Shown: positions 22,370-32,593, numbered from the stretch's first letter. The stretch: 64,000 nt of DNA from Paraburkholderia sartisoli (GCF_900107685.1 NZ_FNRQ01000005.1:186001-250000), one strand, 5' to 3'. Made by a program: numbers and translations. Notes: generated from the sequence alone by a model not told the origin.

Positions 22370-23488
22370 TTGCCTCCAGTCGCCCGCAACGTGGTCAATA
22401 CTCTTCTGAACGACACTTTCCTGCGCGCGCTCCTGCGCCAGCCGACCGAATACACGCCGATCTGGCTGATGCGGCAGGCAGGTCGCTACCTGCCGGAATA
22501 CAACGCAACGCGCAGCCGGGCGGGCAGCTTCCTCGGCCTCGCGAAGAATCCCGATTACGCGACGGAAGTCACGTTGCAACCGCTCGACCGCTATCCGCTC
22601 GACGCCGCGATTCTTTTCTCCGACATCCTGACGATTCCCGACGCGATGGGTCTCGGCCTCGACTTCCAGACGGGCGAAGGCCCGAAGTTCGCGCATCCGG
22701 TGCGCACGGAAGACGACGTCGCGCGCCTCGCGGTGCCGGATATCGACGCCACGCTGCGCTACGTGACGGACGCCGTCAGCCAGATCCGTCGCTCGCTGGT
22801 CGACGCGCAGGGCCGGCAGCGCGTGCCGTTGATCGGCTTTTCGGGCAGCCCGTGGACGCTGGCGTGCTATATGGTCGAAGGCGGTGGGTCAGCCGACTTC
22901 CGCACCGTGAAGTCGATGCTGTATGCGCGCCCTGACCTGATGCACCGCATTCTCGACGTGAACGCGAAGGCGGTCGCGGCCTACCTGAACGCGCAGATCG
23001 AAGCCGGCGCGCAGGCCGTGATGATCTTCGATACGTGGGGCGGCGCGCTTGCCGACGGCATCTATCAGCGCTTCTCGCTGCACTACATCCAGCAGGTCGT
23101 CTCCCAGCTCAAGCGCGAACACGACGGCGCGAAGGTGCCAGTCATCACGTTCACCAAAGGCGGCGGCCTGTGGCTCGACGAGATCGCCGCGACGGGTGTC
23201 GACGCGGTCGGACTCGACTGGACCGTGAATCTGTCGAAGGCGCGCGAGCGCGTCGGCGACAAGGTGGCGCTGCAGGGGAATATCGATCCCTCGGTGCTGT
23301 TCGCGTCGCCTTCGGCGATCCGGATCGAGGCGCGCGCCGTGCTCGACAGCTTCGGCAACCATCCGGGCCACGTCTTCAATCTGGGCCACGGCATCTCGCA
23401 GTTCACGCCGCCGGAGCACGTCGCCGAGCTCGTCGACGAGGTACACCGGCACAGTCGTGCCATTCGCGCCGGCGGCGTCCCGACGTGA
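22370..23488 (+). CDS. hemE: Uroporphyrinogen decarboxylase
   Basis: HemE decarboxylates the four acetate side chains of uroporphyrinogen III to give coproporphyrinogen III in haem synthesis. The signature [15 protein letters not shown] and the second signature [19 protein letters not shown] are present, along with the C-terminal [12 protein letters not shown] and [16 protein letters not shown]. The protein is about 372 residues from TTG 22370, or 365 from GTG 22391. No ribosome site clearly decides the start. It is divergent from the pheC-like gene, with 224 bp between them for two promoters. Confidence 0.95.
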   Translation: MPPVARNVVNTLLNDTFLRALLRQPTEYTPIWLMRQAGRYLPEYNATRSRAGSFLGLAKNPDYATEVTLQPLDRYPLDAAILFSDILTIPDAMGLGLDFQTGEGPKFAHPVRTEDDVARLAVPDIDATLRYVTDAVSQIRRSLVDAQGRQRVPLIGFSGSPWTLACYMVEGGGSADFRTVKSMLYARPDLMHRILDVNAKAVAAYLNAQIEAGAQAVMIFDTWGGALADGIYQRFSLHYIQQVVSQLKREHDGAKVPVITFTKGGGLWLDEIAATGVDAVGLDWTVNLSKARERVGDKVALQGNIDPSVLFASPSAIRIEARAVLDSFGNHPGHVFNLGHGISQFTPPEHVAELVDEVHRHSRAIRAGGVPT

Positions 23489-23937
23489 CGCTACGAGCGT
23501 GAAAATTTTGTTGCGGTGCGATGAAGTGGGCTCTCGACGTAAGGGTGACGACGGCGTAACGAGGCCGCCACGCAGCCATCCCGTAATTGTCAAGACTTGA
23601 CTTATGCACATTTGTCTCGCTGCGGCGCAGTAGAGCGTTACATCGCTGTTTTGGGCTTGCAAGTTGTGTGCGAGTTTGATCCGAGCCTTGACTGGCAAGG
23701 GTTTTAGCGGCTATTCGAGATATGTGCGGTAGCCCACGGAACGACGGCGGGCCGCCGTTTTCGGGCCGTCGCGACAGAGTTCTCAACAAAGTTATCCACA
23801 GGCCGGGCGGACCGATTGCAATTCTTCAGCAGAATCCAAAGCTTGGCGTCGAAAGTGAGGTTTTACTTTAACTTCGGCGTTTTCACCTCGCCTGATCGGC
23901 TAACCCGATTTGACCCGCTTTGCATGGTGAGCGCTGC
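23489..23937. other. 449-bp intergenic region upstream of priA with one DnaA box
   Basis: No gene is seen. The stretch is less GC-rich than its surroundings and holds a perfect DnaA box (23792-23800). It must contain the priA promoter, but I found no convincing pair of hexamers. Two short similar phrases (around TTGTCAAGACTTGACTT and CCTTGACTGGCAAGG) lie at about 23587 and 23683. Confidence 0.5.
23792..23800. promoter_or_regulatory. DnaA box
   Basis: TTATCCACA is a perfect high-affinity DnaA box, 138 bp upstream of the priA start. Only one copy is seen here, so it is a possible DnaA-dependent regulatory site and not an origin. Confidence 0.5.
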
Positions 23938-26193
23938 GTGAGCGACGTTTTTGTGCGCGTTGCGCTCGATCATCCCCTGCCGACGCTCTTCGACTACCGG
24001 TGCGACATCGAGCCGCCGCCGGTGCCCGGCATGCTCGTGAGCGTGCCATTCGGCAAGCGCGATACGGTTGGCCTCGTGTGCGAAGTGAGTGATCGCAGCG
24101 ACGTGCCCTCCGACCGGTTGCGCGCGGTGAACGCGGCATGCACGGCGTGCCCGCCGCTATCCGCCGCGTGGCTCAAGCTGGCGGCATTCGCGGCCGACTA
24201 CTACCAGCGCGGAATCGGCGAAGTCGCGTTACCAGGCCTGCCCCAGGCGCTGCGCGACGCGACGCGCTGGGCGCGGCTGCTCGCGCCGGAAGAGCGCTAT
24301 CGGCTGATGCCGGCGGGTCGCGACGCGTTGCCCGACGCGTTGCCGGCGCGCGCCAGCGCGTTGCGCCGTCTTGCCGGGGTGCTGGCCGAAGCCGGCTCGC
24401 TATCCGCCGCCGATGCGCGCGCGCTGCATCTGAAGGCCGTCGCGACGCTCGACGCCTGGCTGGCGGAAGGCTGGGTCGAGCGCGACGTGATCGAAGCCGC
24501 CGACGTGCGCGCGGCCGCATCCGACGCGCCACCCGCCGACGCGCCGCCCGCGACGCTACCGACGCTCACCGACGAACAGACGGCCGCCGTCGAAGCCATC
24601 CGCGACGCGGACGGCTTCGTGCCGTTCCTGCTGCACGGCGTAACCGGCAGCGGCAAGACCGAAGTCTATCTGCGGGCGCTGGCCGGCCTGCTCGCCGCCG
24701 ACCCGCGCGCGCAGGCGCTCGTTCTTGTCCCCGAAATCAATCTCACGCCGCAGTTCGAAGCGGCGTTCCGCGCGCGCTTCGCGGCGCTCGATGCCGGCGC
24801 GATCGTCACGCTGCACAGCGGGCTTGCCGAAGGCGAGCGGGCGCGTCACTGGTTTGCCGCCCACACGGGCCGCGCGCGGATCGTGCTCGGCACCCGGCTC
24901 GCCGTGCTGGCTTCGCTGCCGAAGCTGGCGATCATCGTCGTCGATGAAGAGCACGATCCGGCTTACAAGCAGCAGGAAGGGCTGCGCTACTCGGCGCGCG
25001 ATCTGGCGATCTATCGCGCGAAGCAGCTCGGCATTCCGGTCGTGCTCGGCTCCGCGACGCCTTCGCTCGAAAGCTGGTGGCAGGCGGATCAGGGGCGCTA
25101 CACGCGGCTTACGCTGTCGCGCCGCGCGGTGGCCGACGCCGTGCTGCCCGCCATCAAACTCATCGATCTCGAGGAAGAACATCGGCGCGGACGCGCTTCG
25201 ATCGACGGCCTGTCGGGCCCGCTGATCGCGGCGCTGAAATCGCGACTGGAACGCGGCGAGCAAAGCCTCGTGTTTCTCAACCGGCGTGGCTACGCGCCGG
25301 TGCTCTCGTGCGACGCATGCGGCTGGGTCGCGGGCTGCCCGCGATGCAGCGCGTACGTCGTGCTGCACAAGCCAGAGCGCGCGATGCGCTGCCATCATTG
25401 CGGCTGGGAGTCGCGCATTCCGCGCGCGTGTCCGGACTGCGGCAACGTCGACATCGCGCCGCTGGGACGCGGCACGCAACGCGTCGAGGAAACGCTCGCG
25501 GAGGTCGTGCCGGGCGCGCGCGTGCTGCGCATCGACGCCGACAGCACGCGCCGCAAGGGCAGCGCGCAGGCGCTCTTCTCGGACGTACACGCGGGCGAAG
25601 TCGACATCCTCGTCGGCACGCAGATGATCGCGAAGGGACATGATTTCCAGCGCGTCTCGCTGGTGGGCGTCGTGAACGCCGACACCGCGCTCTTTTCCCA
25701 CGACTTTCGCGCGAGCGAGCGGCTTTTCGCCCAGCTGATGCAGGTGAGCGGCCGCGCCGGCCGCGCCGGCCTGCCGGGCGAAGTGCTCGTGCAGACGCGC
25801 TATCCGCGTCACGCGCTGTATCACGCGCTCGCGCGCCACGATTACGTCGGCTTCGCGAAGTCGCAGCTTGGCGAGCGCCGCGACGCCCATCTGCCGCCGT
25901 TCGTCTACCAGGCGCTGCTGCGCGCCGAGGGCCGCACGCTCGAAGCGGCGCTCGCGTTCTTGCAGCAGGCCGCCGCGCAGCTATCGACGATTCCCGCGGC
26001 CGAACGCGTGAGCGTCTACGACGCGGTGCCGCTGACCATCGTCAAGGTGATGCACGTGCATCGCGCGCAGTTGTTGATCGAAAGCGCATCGCGCGGCGCG
26101 CTCCAGGCGACGCTGCATGCGTGGCAGCCGATGCTGCGCACGCTCAAGGGCGTGCTGCGCTGGAACCTCGAAGTCGATCCACTCGACATCTGA
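23938..26193 (+). CDS. priA: Primosomal replication restart helicase PriA
   Basis: PriA recognises stalled forks and reloads the replisome. The 751-residue protein has an N-terminal DNA-binding domain (VFVRVALDHPLPTLFDY), Walker A HGVTGSGKTEVYL, the DEEH helicase box (VVDEEHDPAYKQQEGLRYSARD region), and eight zinc-binding cysteines between CDACGWVAGCPRC and ACPDCGN. It ends with the helicase C-terminal motif QVSGRAGRAGLPGEVLVQT. I chose GTG 23938 (VSDVFVRVA), since the in-frame TTG at 23920 adds residues without family support. Confidence 0.96.
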   Translation: MSDVFVRVALDHPLPTLFDYRCDIEPPPVPGMLVSVPFGKRDTVGLVCEVSDRSDVPSDRLRAVNAACTACPPLSAAWLKLAAFAADYYQRGIGEVALPGLPQALRDATRWARLLAPEERYRLMPAGRDALPDALPARASALRRLAGVLAEAGSLSAADARALHLKAVATLDAWLAEGWVERDVIEAADVRAAASDAPPADAPPATLPTLTDEQTAAVEAIRDADGFVPFLLHGVTGSGKTEVYLRALAGLLAADPRAQALVLVPEINLTPQFEAAFRARFAALDAGAIVTLHSGLAEGERARHWFAAHTGRARIVLGTRLAVLASLPKLAIIVVDEEHDPAYKQQEGLRYSARDLAIYRAKQLGIPVVLGSATPSLESWWQADQGRYTRLTLSRRAVADAVLPAIKLIDLEEEHRRGRASIDGLSGPLIAALKSRLERGEQSLVFLNRRGYAPVLSCDACGWVAGCPRCSAYVVLHKPERAMRCHHCGWESRIPRACPDCGNVDIAPLGRGTQRVEETLAEVVPGARVLRIDADSTRRKGSAQALFSDVHAGEVDILVGTQMIAKGHDFQRVSLVGVVNADTALFSHDFRASERLFAQLMQVSGRAGRAGLPGEVLVQTRYPRHALYHALARHDYVGFAKSQLGERRDAHLPPFVYQALLRAEGRTLEAALAFLQQAAAQLSTIPAAERVSVYDAVPLTIVKVMHVHRAQLLIESASRGALQATLHAWQPMLRTLKGVLRWNLEVDPLDI

Positions 26194-26381
26194 CGCGGCT
26201 CGCGTGGCCGGCCGATCCGGCGCACCGTGGGCAAATCCCGTCCGGTTATATCGATAGAGCGAAAGGTCGTTTCGTTTTCGGATGCCGCTCAACTATATTT
26301 CGCCCAATCGGCGCAATTTTCACAACAATTCGAACCCGACCCACCCCTGCGCCGACGCACCTCAACTTCCGGGGCTTTGCG

Positions 26382-27821
26382 ATGAGCGATACAAACCACA
26401 GCCTGCCGGCGGGCGCGCAGCCCGCGCCGGCGGACGGTACCGAACGTATCGAGCGCACGACGCGCGGCGGCGGCGGTCTCTTTTCAACCGAAGACTGGTG
26501 GGCCGTCTGGATTGGCCTCTTCGTGATCGTGATCGCGTGGGCGCTGTTCGCGTCCGGCGGCAGCATCAAGTGGCTTGCGGTTGCACCCGCCAAATGGGCG
26601 AGCGTCGGCGCCGCCGGTACGGATATCGTCAGGCATCTGCCGAATTACGCTGCGTTGTTCGTCCTGTTTGCCGTGCTGTTCAGCGTCAGCCTTGCCGGAC
26701 TCAAACAGAACGTCGCGCACTTCCTGCCGGCGTTTCTGGTTCTGTTCGTCGTGTCGGTGCTGATTTTCGAGCTTGGCGCGTGGACCAGCGCGGCGAAGTA
26801 CAACCTCGAACCGCCGCTCGTCGCGCTTGCGCTCGGGCTCGTGATCTCGAATGTGTTCCGTCTGCCGGAGTGGTTCGCTGCCGGGCTGCGCGTCGAGTTT
26901 TACATCAAGGTCGGCATCGTGCTGCTCGGCGCGACGCTGCCGTTCACGCTGCTCGTGTGGGCCGGGCCGGTCGCGGTCGGCCAGGCGACGATCGTCTCGC
27001 TGATCACGTTCTTCGTGATCTTCTTCGTGGGCAAGGCGTTCGGCCTCGACCGGCGTTTCGCGGCGGTGCTCGGCGTGGGCGGCGCGGTGTGCGGCGTGTC
27101 GGCGGCGATTGCGATCGCGGGTGCGGTGCGCGCGAAGCGTGAGCAGGCGTCCGTGGCGATCACGCTCGTGATCCTGTGGGCGATCGTGATGATCTTCGTG
27201 CTGCCGTTCGCGTCACGCTCGCTCGGCCTGCCGACCGGCGTCGCGGGCGCGTGGATCGGCACCTCGGAATTCGCCGATGCAGCCGGCATCGCCGCCGCGC
27301 AGGCCTACGGCGACTTCGCGAAGAGCGCGGGCGGCGCGATCGCGGGCGCACCGGACGCGGCGTTGCAGGCATTCACGCTGATGAAGGTGGTGGGCCGCGA
27401 CATCTGGATAGGCATCTGGGCGTTCCTGCTCGCGATCGTCGCGACGACGCGCTGGGAATCCGAAGACAACAACGTCAAATCCCGCGCCGACGCCCGCGAA
27501 ATCTGGGCGCGCTTTCCGAAATTCGTGATTGGTTTCGTGATCGCGTCGGCGCTCGTGACCTGGATTGCCAGCCACTATTCGCTCGCGGATTACCGCAAGG
27601 TCGTGACGCCGGAATTCGTCGGGCCGATCACCGCGCTGCGCACGTGGGCGTTCATCTTCTGCTTTTTGAGCATCGGACTGACCACGCGCCTGCGCTCGCT
27701 GGCGGCGACCGGCCTGAAGCCGTTCCTCGTGTTCACGGCGGGCGTGGTAGTCAATATCGCCATCGGCTACGTGCTGTCCGCGCACGTGTTCGCATCGTAC
27801 TGGAATAGCCTGGGACAGTGA
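26382..27821 (+). CDS. YeiH-family putative sulfate exporter
   Basis: This 479-residue inner-membrane protein has about ten to twelve hydrophobic segments and matches the Cons_hypoth698 (YeiH, UPF0324) family. The recognisable regions are ALALGLVISNVFRLPEWF, the glycine-rich GVGGAVCGVSAAIAIAGAV and GTSEFADAAGIAAA. Family members are annotated as putative sulfate exporters; the substrate is weakly established. The in-frame extension back to 26121 overlaps priA, so I took the ATG at 26382 (MSDTNHSLP). Acidic and basic N-terminal residues precede the first membrane span. Confidence 0.82.
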   Translation: MSDTNHSLPAGAQPAPADGTERIERTTRGGGGLFSTEDWWAVWIGLFVIVIAWALFASGGSIKWLAVAPAKWASVGAAGTDIVRHLPNYAALFVLFAVLFSVSLAGLKQNVAHFLPAFLVLFVVSVLIFELGAWTSAAKYNLEPPLVALALGLVISNVFRLPEWFAAGLRVEFYIKVGIVLLGATLPFTLLVWAGPVAVGQATIVSLITFFVIFFVGKAFGLDRRFAAVLGVGGAVCGVSAAIAIAGAVRAKREQASVAITLVILWAIVMIFVLPFASRSLGLPTGVAGAWIGTSEFADAAGIAAAQAYGDFAKSAGGAIAGAPDAALQAFTLMKVVGRDIWIGIWAFLLAIVATTRWESEDNNVKSRADAREIWARFPKFVIGFVIASALVTWIASHYSLADYRKVVTPEFVGPITALRTWAFIFCFLSIGLTTRLRSLAATGLKPFLVFTAGVVVNIAIGYVLSAHVFASYWNSLGQ

Positions 27822-28112
27822 CCGTGAAGCCAGACGGCACCTCGACGTTCGCGCGCGGCGCGCCGGAAACCGCCGCGCTGCGCGACGCAAGCCGGTGTTG
27901 CGCCGGATGCCGGCACCGCGCCGACGACCGGCATTCTCTTGAGCAAAGCATTCCAGGCCTCACCGTCTTCAGTTCGGGTTTCGGCGCGAGCGTGGCGGCG
28001 AGCCGGCTGTGTCGCCTGCACGACCAGCTCGTCTCGCCCGCCGACACCTGCAGCCAGTTCGACCCAACGCCCGCCCGCATTTCTCGCTGAACGACGCCGG
28101 CTCGCGCGTCAC

Positions 28113-28265
28113 TCAGGGCGCGTTTTCCGCCGATTGCTCGCCACGTGCGTCCACGCGTGCCGTTTCGATCCGTTTTGCCGCTGGATACGATGCGCCGCGA
28201 ATAAAAAACACCGCACACAGCGCGCACATCGTCCAGATTCCGGTCACCACCATCCACTTTTCCAT
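28113..28265 (-). CDS. Small single-span membrane protein, unknown function
   Basis: A 50-codon gene begins MEKWMVVTGIWTMCALCAVFF after a good AGGGAAGG ribosome site. The first 22 residues form one hydrophobic segment; the rest is charged (KRIETARVDARGEQSAE), which suggests an inner-membrane protein with a cytoplasmic or periplasmic tail. It is divergent from putA and shares the 289-bp upstream region with it. No function is recognised. Codon choice (C or G at third positions) fits a real gene. Confidence 0.6.
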   Translation of the reverse strand: MEKWMVVTGIWTMCALCAVFFIRGASYPAAKRIETARVDARGEQSAENAP

Positions 28266-28448
28266 TTCCACTACCTTCCCTGTGAGCAAGACGCCTGTTT
28301 TGCGGCGTATGCCTGTATATCGGCGCGGCGCAGGATTCGATAAGGGTCGCGACGAAAAGAATCTGGCCAGGGAAAATACTGATCGCAACCGGGCGCATCC
28401 GGTTTGCCGAGACCCGGCGCAAACCCAGGTGGCACAAGGGCTTGCGAG

Positions 28449-28481
28449 AGGTGCAACCTTTTCCCACATGCGGTTGCACCT
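28449..28481. promoter_or_regulatory. Probable PutA operator (inverted GTTGCA sites)
   Basis: A perfect 10-bp inverted repeat, AGGTGCAACC (28449-28458) and GGTTGCACCT (28472-28481), flanks a 13-base spacer 74 bp upstream of putA. Each arm contains GTTGCA, the core that the ribbon-helix-helix domain of E. coli PutA binds. PutA would repress its own gene when proline is absent. The right arm is followed by TTTT, so a transcript from further upstream could also terminate here. Confidence 0.7.
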
Positions 28482-28554
28482 TTTTAATTGAAGGGGTACG
28501 ATTCGCCAACTTTCTAGTCTTTCGCCGATGGTCAAATCGGCATTCGAAGGAAAC

Positions 28555-31500
28555 ATGGCGAGCACTACCCTTGGCGTCAAAGTTGACGACCTCCTCCGTT
28601 CCCGGCTGAAAGATGCCGCCACACGTCTAGAGCGCACGCCGCACTGGCTGATCAAGCAGGCGATCTTCGCGTATCTGGAGAAGATCGAGCAGGGTCAACT
28701 GCCCGCCGAGCTGTCGGGCCTGAACGGCGTGGTCGATCTGGCCGGGAGCGCCATCGTCGATTCCGACGAAGAGAGCGCCTCGCATCCGTTCCTCGAATTC
28801 GCGCAGAGCGTGCAGCCGCAGTCGGTGCTGCGCGCGGCGATCACGGCGGCGTATCGCCGTCCGGAGCCGGAGTGCGTGCCATTCCTGCTGGGTCAGGCGC
28901 GTCTGCCCGCGAATCTCGCGGGCGACGTGGAGGCGCTGGCCGGCAAGCTCGTCGAAGCGTTGCGCACCAAGAGCAAGGGTGGCGGCGTCGAAGGACTGAT
29001 CCACGAATTCTCGCTGTCGAGCCAGGAAGGCGTCGCGCTGATGTGCCTCGCCGAGGCGCTGCTGCGCATTCCCGATCGCGCCACGCGCGACGCGCTGATC
29101 CGCGACAAGATCAGCAAGGGCGACTGGCGCTCGCACGTCGGCCAGGCGCCGTCGCTCTTCGTCAACGCCGCGACGTGGGGCCTGATGATCACCGGCAAGC
29201 TGGTGACGACCAACAGCGAGACGGGTCTTTCGTCGGCGCTGACGCGGCTGATCGGCAAGGGCGGTGAGCCGCTGATCAGAAAGGGCGTCGACATGGCGAT
29301 GCGCCTGATGGGCGAACAGTTCGTCACCGGCGAGAACATTTCCGAAGCGCTGGCCAACAGCCGCAAGTTCGAGGCGCGGGGCTTCCGTTACTCGTACGAC
29401 ATGCTCGGCGAAGCCGCGACGACCGAAGCCGACGCACAGCGCTATTACGCATCGTACGAGCAGGCGATCCACGCAATTGGCAAGGCCGCAGGCGGGCGCG
29501 GCATCTACGAAGGCCCGGGCATCTCGATCAAGCTGTCGGCACTGCACGCGCGCTACTCGCGCTCGCAGCAGGAACGCTCGATGAGCGAGTTGCTGCCGCG
29601 CGTGCGCGCGCTTGCGATCCTCGCGCGCCGTTACGACATCGGCCTGAACATCGACGCCGAAGAAGCCGACCGCCTCGAAATCTCGCTCGACCTGCTCGAA
29701 GCGCTGTGCTTCGATCCGGAGCTGGCCGGCTGGAACGGCATCGGCTTCGTGGTCCAGGCGTATCAGAAGCGCTGCCCGTTCGTGATCGATTACCTGATCG
29801 ATCTCGCGCGCCGCAGCCGTCACCGCATCATGGTCCGCCTCGTGAAGGGCGCGTACTGGGATACCGAAATCAAGCGCGCGCAGGTCGATGGCCTCGAAGG
29901 CTATCCGGTCTACACGCGCAAGATCTATACAGATGTCTCGTATCTCGCCTGCGCGAAAAAGCTGCTCGGCGCGCCGGATGCCGTCTATCCGCAGTTCGCG
30001 ACGCACAACGCGCACACGCTCTCGGCGATCTATCACCTGGCCGGCCAGAACTACTATCCCGGCCAGTACGAGTTCCAGTGCCTGCACGGCATGGGCGAGC
30101 CGCTGTACGAGGAAGTCACCGGCCCGCTGTCCGCTGGAAAGCTGAACCGTCCGTGCCGCGTGTACGCGCCGGTCGGCACGCACGAAACGCTGCTCGCGTA
30201 TCTCGTGCGCCGGCTGCTCGAGAACGGCGCGAACACGTCGTTCGTGAACCGCATCGCCGATGAAACCGTCGCGATCAAGGATCTCGTCGCCGATCCAATC
30301 GACCAAGCGTCGAAGATCACGCCGCTCGGCGCACCGCACGCGAAGATTCCGCTGCCGCGTCACCTGTTCGGCGCCGAGCGTCTCAATTCGATGGGGCTCG
30401 ATCTGTCGAACGAACATCGGCTGGCGTCGCTGTCGTCGGCGTTGCTGGCGAGCGCGCATCATCCGTGGCGCGCGGCGCCCATGCTCGCCGACAACGACAT
30501 CGCCGACGGCGCCGCGCGCGACGTGCGCAATCCAGCCGATCAGCGTGACCTCGTCGGCACGGTGGTCGAGGCGACCGCCGAACACGTGAGCGCCGCGCTC
30601 GCGCATGCGGTTGCCGCCGCGCCGATCTGGCAGGCGACGCCCGTCGAGGCGCGCGCCGATTGTCTCGCGCGTGCCGCCGACCTGCTCGAAGCGCAGATGC
30701 ATACGCTGATGGGTCTCGTCGTGCGCGAAGCGGGCAAATCGTTGCCTAACGCCGTCGCGGAAATCCGCGAAGCGATCGACTTCCTGCGCTATTACTCCAC
30801 GCAGATCCGCAACGAGTTCTCGAACGACACGCATCGCCCGCTCGGTCCGGTGGTGTGCATCAGCCCGTGGAATTTCCCGCTGGCGATTTTCATGGGTCAG
30901 GTTGCGGCGGCGCTCGCGGCCGGCAACACCGTGCTCGCGAAGCCGGCTGAACAGACGCCGCTGATCGCCGCGCAGGCCGTGCGCATCCTGCGCGAAGCCG
31001 GCGTGCCGACGGGCGCCGTGCAACTGCTGCCGGGCGACGGCGAAACGGTGGGCGCCGCGCTCGTCGCCGATGCGCGCACGCGTGCCGTGATGTTCACCGG
31101 CTCGACCGAAGTTGCGCGCCTCATCAACAGGACGCTGTCGTCGCGTCTCGACGCCGACGGCAAGCCGATTCCGCTGATCGCCGAAACCGGTGGCCAGAAC
31201 GCGATGATCGTCGATTCGTCGGCGCTCGCGGAGCAGGTCGTCGCCGACGTGCTGCAGTCGTCGTTCGACTCCGCCGGCCAGCGGTGTTCGGCGCTGCGTG
31301 TTCTCTGTCTGCAGGACGATGTTGCCGACCGCACGCTCGAAATGCTGACGGGCGCGATGGGCGAACTCGCGGTAGGCAATCCGGATCGTCTGTCGATCGA
31401 CGTCGGCCCGGTGATCGACACCGATGCAAAGCGCGGCATCGACGCGCACATCGCCGCGATGCGCGAGAAGGGCCGCAAGGTCGTGCAGCTGCCGATGCCG

Positions 31501-32505
31501 GAAGGCTGCGCCGCCGGCACGTTCGTGCCGCCGACGCTGATCGAACTCGACAGCATCGACGAACTGAAGCGCGAAGTGTTCGGCCCGGTGCTGCACGTGG
31601 TGCGTTATCGCCGCAGCGCGCTCGACAAGCTGCTCGACCAGATCCGCACGACGGGCTACGGGCTCACGCTTGGCGTCCACACGCGGATCGACGAAACGAT
31701 CGCGCATGTGATCGGCCGCGCGCACGTCGGCAATATCTATGTGAACCGCAACGTGATCGGCGCGGTGGTCGGCGTGCAGCCGTTCGGCGGCGAAGGCCTG
31801 TCGGGCACGGGACCGAAGGCGGGCGGCGCGTTGTATCTGCAGCGCCTGCTGGCCAAGCGTCCGGCGGGCTTGCCGAAGTCGCTCGCCGCGGCGCTTGTGG
31901 TGGATGCGCCGCAGTCATCCCAAAAAATGGATGGAATGGGGGACAATCCGGCAGCCATGTTGACGGCATTGCGCGACTGGCTGATCGGCGAAGGCGAGGC
32001 GACGCTCGCCGCGCGCTGCGATGGTTACCTGTCGTACGTGCTGGCTGGCGCGACGGCCGTGTTGCCGGGGCCGACTGGCGAGCGCAACACGTACACGCTC
32101 GGCGCACGCGGCACCGTGCTGTGCGTGCCGTCGACGTCAGGCGGCGCCCGCGCGCAGTTTGCCGCGGTGCTGGCGACAGGAAACCGCGCGCTTTTCGAAG
32201 GCGCGGCAGGCGAGCAGCTGGTGGCTGCATTGCCTGCCGGATTGAAGCAACACGCGAGCGTGAAGAAGAGCGCCGAGGCCGCTTTCGATGCAGTGCTTTT
32301 CGAAGGCGACAGCGACGAACTGCTCGCGCTGGTGAAGGAAGTCGCGAAACGGCCGGGGCCGATCGTATCGGTGCAGGGCGTGGCGGCACGCGCGCTGGAA
32401 AGCGGCGATGAGGATTACGCGCTTGAACGTCTGTTGACGGAACGTTCGGTCAGCGTAAATACGGCAGCAGCAGGCGGCAATGCGAATTTGATGACGATTG
32501 GCTGA
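28555..32505 (+). CDS. putA: Trifunctional proline utilisation protein PutA (repressor, proline dehydrogenase, P5C dehydrogenase)
   Basis: PutA oxidises proline to glutamate in two steps and represses its own gene. The 1316-residue protein has an N-terminal ribbon-helix-helix (TTLGVKVDDLLRSRLKDAA, residues about 3-47), an FAD-dependent proline dehydrogenase barrel (about 200-560; RLVKGAYWDTEIKRAQ), and an NAD-dependent aldehyde dehydrogenase (about 630-1110). The last has SPWNFPLAIFMGQ, FTGSTEVA and catalytic Cys911 in SAGQRCSALR. A C-terminal domain of about 170 residues follows. The ATG at 28555 after GAAGGAAAC is preferred to ATG 28528. The RHH domain plus the operator at 28449-28481 indicate autoregulation. 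Confidence 0.97.
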   Translation: MASTTLGVKVDDLLRSRLKDAATRLERTPHWLIKQAIFAYLEKIEQGQLPAELSGLNGVVDLAGSAIVDSDEESASHPFLEFAQSVQPQSVLRAAITAAYRRPEPECVPFLLGQARLPANLAGDVEALAGKLVEALRTKSKGGGVEGLIHEFSLSSQEGVALMCLAEALLRIPDRATRDALIRDKISKGDWRSHVGQAPSLFVNAATWGLMITGKLVTTNSETGLSSALTRLIGKGGEPLIRKGVDMAMRLMGEQFVTGENISEALANSRKFEARGFRYSYDMLGEAATTEADAQRYYASYEQAIHAIGKAAGGRGIYEGPGISIKLSALHARYSRSQQERSMSELLPRVRALAILARRYDIGLNIDAEEADRLEISLDLLEALCFDPELAGWNGIGFVVQAYQKRCPFVIDYLIDLARRSRHRIMVRLVKGAYWDTEIKRAQVDGLEGYPVYTRKIYTDVSYLACAKKLLGAPDAVYPQFATHNAHTLSAIYHLAGQNYYPGQYEFQCLHGMGEPLYEEVTGPLSAGKLNRPCRVYAPVGTHETLLAYLVRRLLENGANTSFVNRIADETVAIKDLVADPIDQASKITPLGAPHAKIPLPRHLFGAERLNSMGLDLSNEHRLASLSSALLASAHHPWRAAPMLADNDIADGAARDVRNPADQRDLVGTVVEATAEHVSAALAHAVAAAPIWQATPVEARADCLARAADLLEAQMHTLMGLVVREAGKSLPNAVAEIREAIDFLRYYSTQIRNEFSNDTHRPLGPVVCISPWNFPLAIFMGQVAAALAAGNTVLAKPAEQTPLIAAQAVRILREAGVPTGAVQLLPGDGETVGAALVADARTRAVMFTGSTEVARLINRTLSSRLDADGKPIPLIAETGGQNAMIVDSSALAEQVVADVLQSSFDSAGQRCSALRVLCLQDDVADRTLEMLTGAMGELAVGNPDRLSIDVGPVIDTDAKRGIDAHIAAMREKGRKVVQLPMPEGCAAGTFVPPTLIELDSIDELKREVFGPVLHVVRYRRSALDKLLDQIRTTGYGLTLGVHTRIDETIAHVIGRAHVGNIYVNRNVIGAVVGVQPFGGEGLSGTGPKAGGALYLQRLLAKRPAGLPKSLAAALVVDAPQSSQKMDGMGDNPAAMLTALRDWLIGEGEATLAARCDGYLSYVLAGATAVLPGPTGERNTYTLGARGTVLCVPSTSGGARAQFAAVLATGNRALFEGAAGEQLVAALPAGLKQHASVKKSAEAAFDAVLFEGDSDELLALVKEVAKRPGPIVSVQGVAARALESGDEDYALERLLTERSVSVNTAAAGGNANLMTIG

Positions 32506-32593
32506 GCGAACCTCGACGATCAATTCAAAAAAATGGAAGCGTCACGGCGACCCCGATGCCGCTCCACTCACACCTGGTACCAAAGGAGAAGCT

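Noticed and set aside
23792..23800. A replication origin upstream of priA
   Set aside because: Only one DnaA box is visible, with no AT-rich unwinding element or cluster of boxes, and dnaA/dnaN are not nearby.
27822..28112. Short frames on both strands after the YeiH-family gene
   Set aside because: None has a ribosome site, recognisable product or consistent codon bias. I see nothing convincing in this 291-bp gap.
28627..31725. A 1032-codon open frame antisense to putA
   Set aside because: It lies wholly inside putA, has arginine-rich low-complexity translation and no recognisable domain. Long antisense frames are expected in high-GC DNA. Similar shadows at 35424-37880, 16664-18127 and 14331-15881 were dropped for the same reason.
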